This document shows positions 4,935-5,466 of a stretch of DNA of 5,466 nucleotides, one piece after another. The notes below the pieces were generated by a model. That model worked only from the letters and a program-made list of their open reading frames with translations. It did not search any database and was not told the DNA's origin. This DNA is from Candidatus Scatousia excrementipullorum. Lineage in GTDB: Bacteria > Cyanobacteriota > Vampirovibrionia > Gastranaerophilales > Gastranaerophilaceae. Where the stretch lies: positions 1-5,466 of the forward strand of contig JADIND010000162.1 of the NCBI GenBank assembly GCA_017694215.1, written 5' to 3'. A program made the position numbers and the translations under genes. How positions within the stretch are numbered: the stretch's first letter is position 1; every line of letters starts with the position of its first letter.

Positions 4935-5252
4935 ATGGAATGGATTATTTTATTTATTGCAGGATTGTTTGAAATAAGCTGGGCTATAGGGCTTAAATAT
5001 TCTCACGGATTTACCCAGATTGTTCCTTCAGTTTTGACTGTAATCGCAATGATTGCAAGTTTTTATTTTCTGGCACTTGCACTTAAAAGTCTTCCGCTCG
5101 GAACAGCTTATGCCGTATGGACAGGTATCGGAACTTTAGGAACGGTAATTCTTGGTATTATCCTGTTTAAAGAGCCTGCAACAGCAATGAGATTGTTCTG
5201 TATAGCTCTTATTATGTGCGGTATTACAGGATTAAAGTTAATCACGCATTAA
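4935..5252 (+). CDS. gdx: Guanidinium exporter, SMR family (Gdx/SugE)
   Basis: A small multidrug resistance-family antiporter that exports guanidinium in exchange for protons as a dual-topology dimer in the cytoplasmic membrane. 105 residues, the standard length, with four membrane helices at about 3-21, 28-50, 57-78 and 85-103. The proton/substrate glutamate E13 is present, as are W16, S42, Y59 and W62, residues known to line the Gdx site. 'SLPLGTAYAVWTGIGTLGTVILG' (52-74) is typical of the Gdx rather than the Qac/EmrE branch. The ATG follows AAAGGA (4921-4926) by 8 bases. The guanidine-I riboswitch and its terminator lie directly upstream, giving independent support for substrate and for induction by guanidine. 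It is convergent with the exonuclease gene, with 13 bases between the stops and no clear terminator of its own. A single-gene Gdx implies a homodimer. Confidence 0.96.
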   Translation: MEWIILFIAGLFEISWAIGLKYSHGFTQIVPSVLTVIAMIASFYFLALALKSLPLGTAYAVWTGIGTLGTVILGIILFKEPATAMRLFCIALIMCGITGLKLITH

Positions 5253-5265
5253 ACAGTTAAAAGAT

Positions 5266-5466
5266 TTATGCTATCGGCAGGCTTATCTGGTTATTATCAG
5301 GAATATTTAGTGCCATAGTTTTAATTTTTTTATAAATTTCAAATGTCATGATACAGTCATTTAGGGCTCTGTGATGTCCTTCCGTTGAAATTTCAAATTG
5401 CTCTGCGAGGTAGCTGAGTCTATGCGACGAAAATTTACAGAATTTTCTTGCAAGACGCATTGTATC
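5266..5466 (-). CDS. DEDDh 3'-5' exonuclease (DnaQ/PolC-type), C-terminal fragment
   Basis: The frame is open through the right edge of the window, so only the last 66 residues are seen; the ATG at 5458-5460 is internal. Visible residues begin 'DTMRLARKF', typical of the segment after the Exo II motif. Then comes 'SSHRLSYLAEQFEI' (about 13-26) and the Exo III motif 'HRALNDC' (32-38), where H32 and D37 are the catalytic pair of the DEDDh class. The protein ends soon after ('KTMALNIPDNNQISLPIA'). Such domains occur as DNA polymerase III epsilon (proofreading), as free-standing exonucleases and fused to helicases. The rest of the gene would decide; ending here excludes an enzyme with a large domain after the exonuclease. 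It converges on gdx. Confidence 0.85.
   Translation of the reverse strand, partial: DTMRLARKFCKFSSHRLSYLAEQFEISTEGHHRALNDCIMTFEIYKKIKTMALNIPDNNQISLPIA

Noticed and set aside
5246..5271. Possible hairpin between the gdx and exonuclease stops
   Set aside because: Only GCAT-AAA/TTTATGC with a bulge can pair, there is no GC-rich stem and no T run.
1..5466. CRISPR array, insertion sequence or replication origin
   Set aside because: No regularly spaced direct repeats, no transposase frame with terminal repeats, and no cluster of DnaA-type boxes were seen.

Overview
AT-rich bacterial DNA with ordinary housekeeping genes, two arginine tRNA genes, a complete guanidine-responsive export module and one long accessory gene. 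The best guess at source is a gut-type Gastranaerophilales (Vampirovibrionia/Melainabacteria) genome. This is inference: it rests mainly on a small orphan protein whose N-terminus carries a 'N-x-P-x-F-x-A-K' signature I associate with that group, and on low GC. No taxonomic marker is present, so other AT-rich gut bacteria remain possible.

Layout. 1-1184 (+) is the 3' part of a LytR-CpsA-Psr (LCP) cell-envelope glycopolymer ligase gene that enters from the left, closed by a hairpin terminator. 1248-1942 is a self-contained lemA unit with its own extended -10 promoter and a strong terminator. 1965-2186 holds tRNA-Arg(CCG) and tRNA-Arg(CCT). The first has an unusual A19/U56 combination in place of the near-universal G19-C56 tertiary pair. 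Its T-loop also forms the -35 box of a good sigma70-type promoter that points at the second tRNA. 2229-2770 is a repeat-like intergenic segment, a promoter and a 130-residue orphan gene. 2798-2850 is a broken copy of a piece of the next gene.

2991-4424 (-) encodes a 477-residue multidomain accessory protein. It has a Gly/Ala-rich hydrophobic N-terminal half, a middle domain that may belong to the phage polyvalent-protein (LPD3/BECR-like) group, a repeated ~34-residue module and a 'YTRSDGTKVRGYYRS' tail. It has its own strong promoter with a 20-bp palindrome just upstream, and its own bidirectional terminator.

4425-4934 is a long non-coding stretch: the divergent promoters, the palindrome, a REP-like hairpin and a guanidine-I (ykkC) riboswitch with an overlapping terminator. 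The riboswitch controls gdx (4935-5252), an SMR guanidinium/H+ antiporter with the expected substrate-site residues. Convergent to it, 5266-5466 (-) is the C-terminal end of a DEDDh (DnaQ/PolC-like) 3'-5' exonuclease gene that leaves the window on the right.

Working together: riboswitch and gdx form one regulatory unit. The other genes look like independent single-gene transcription units, each with its own promoter or terminator. The least explained part is the 477-residue protein and the decayed copy of part of it next door.
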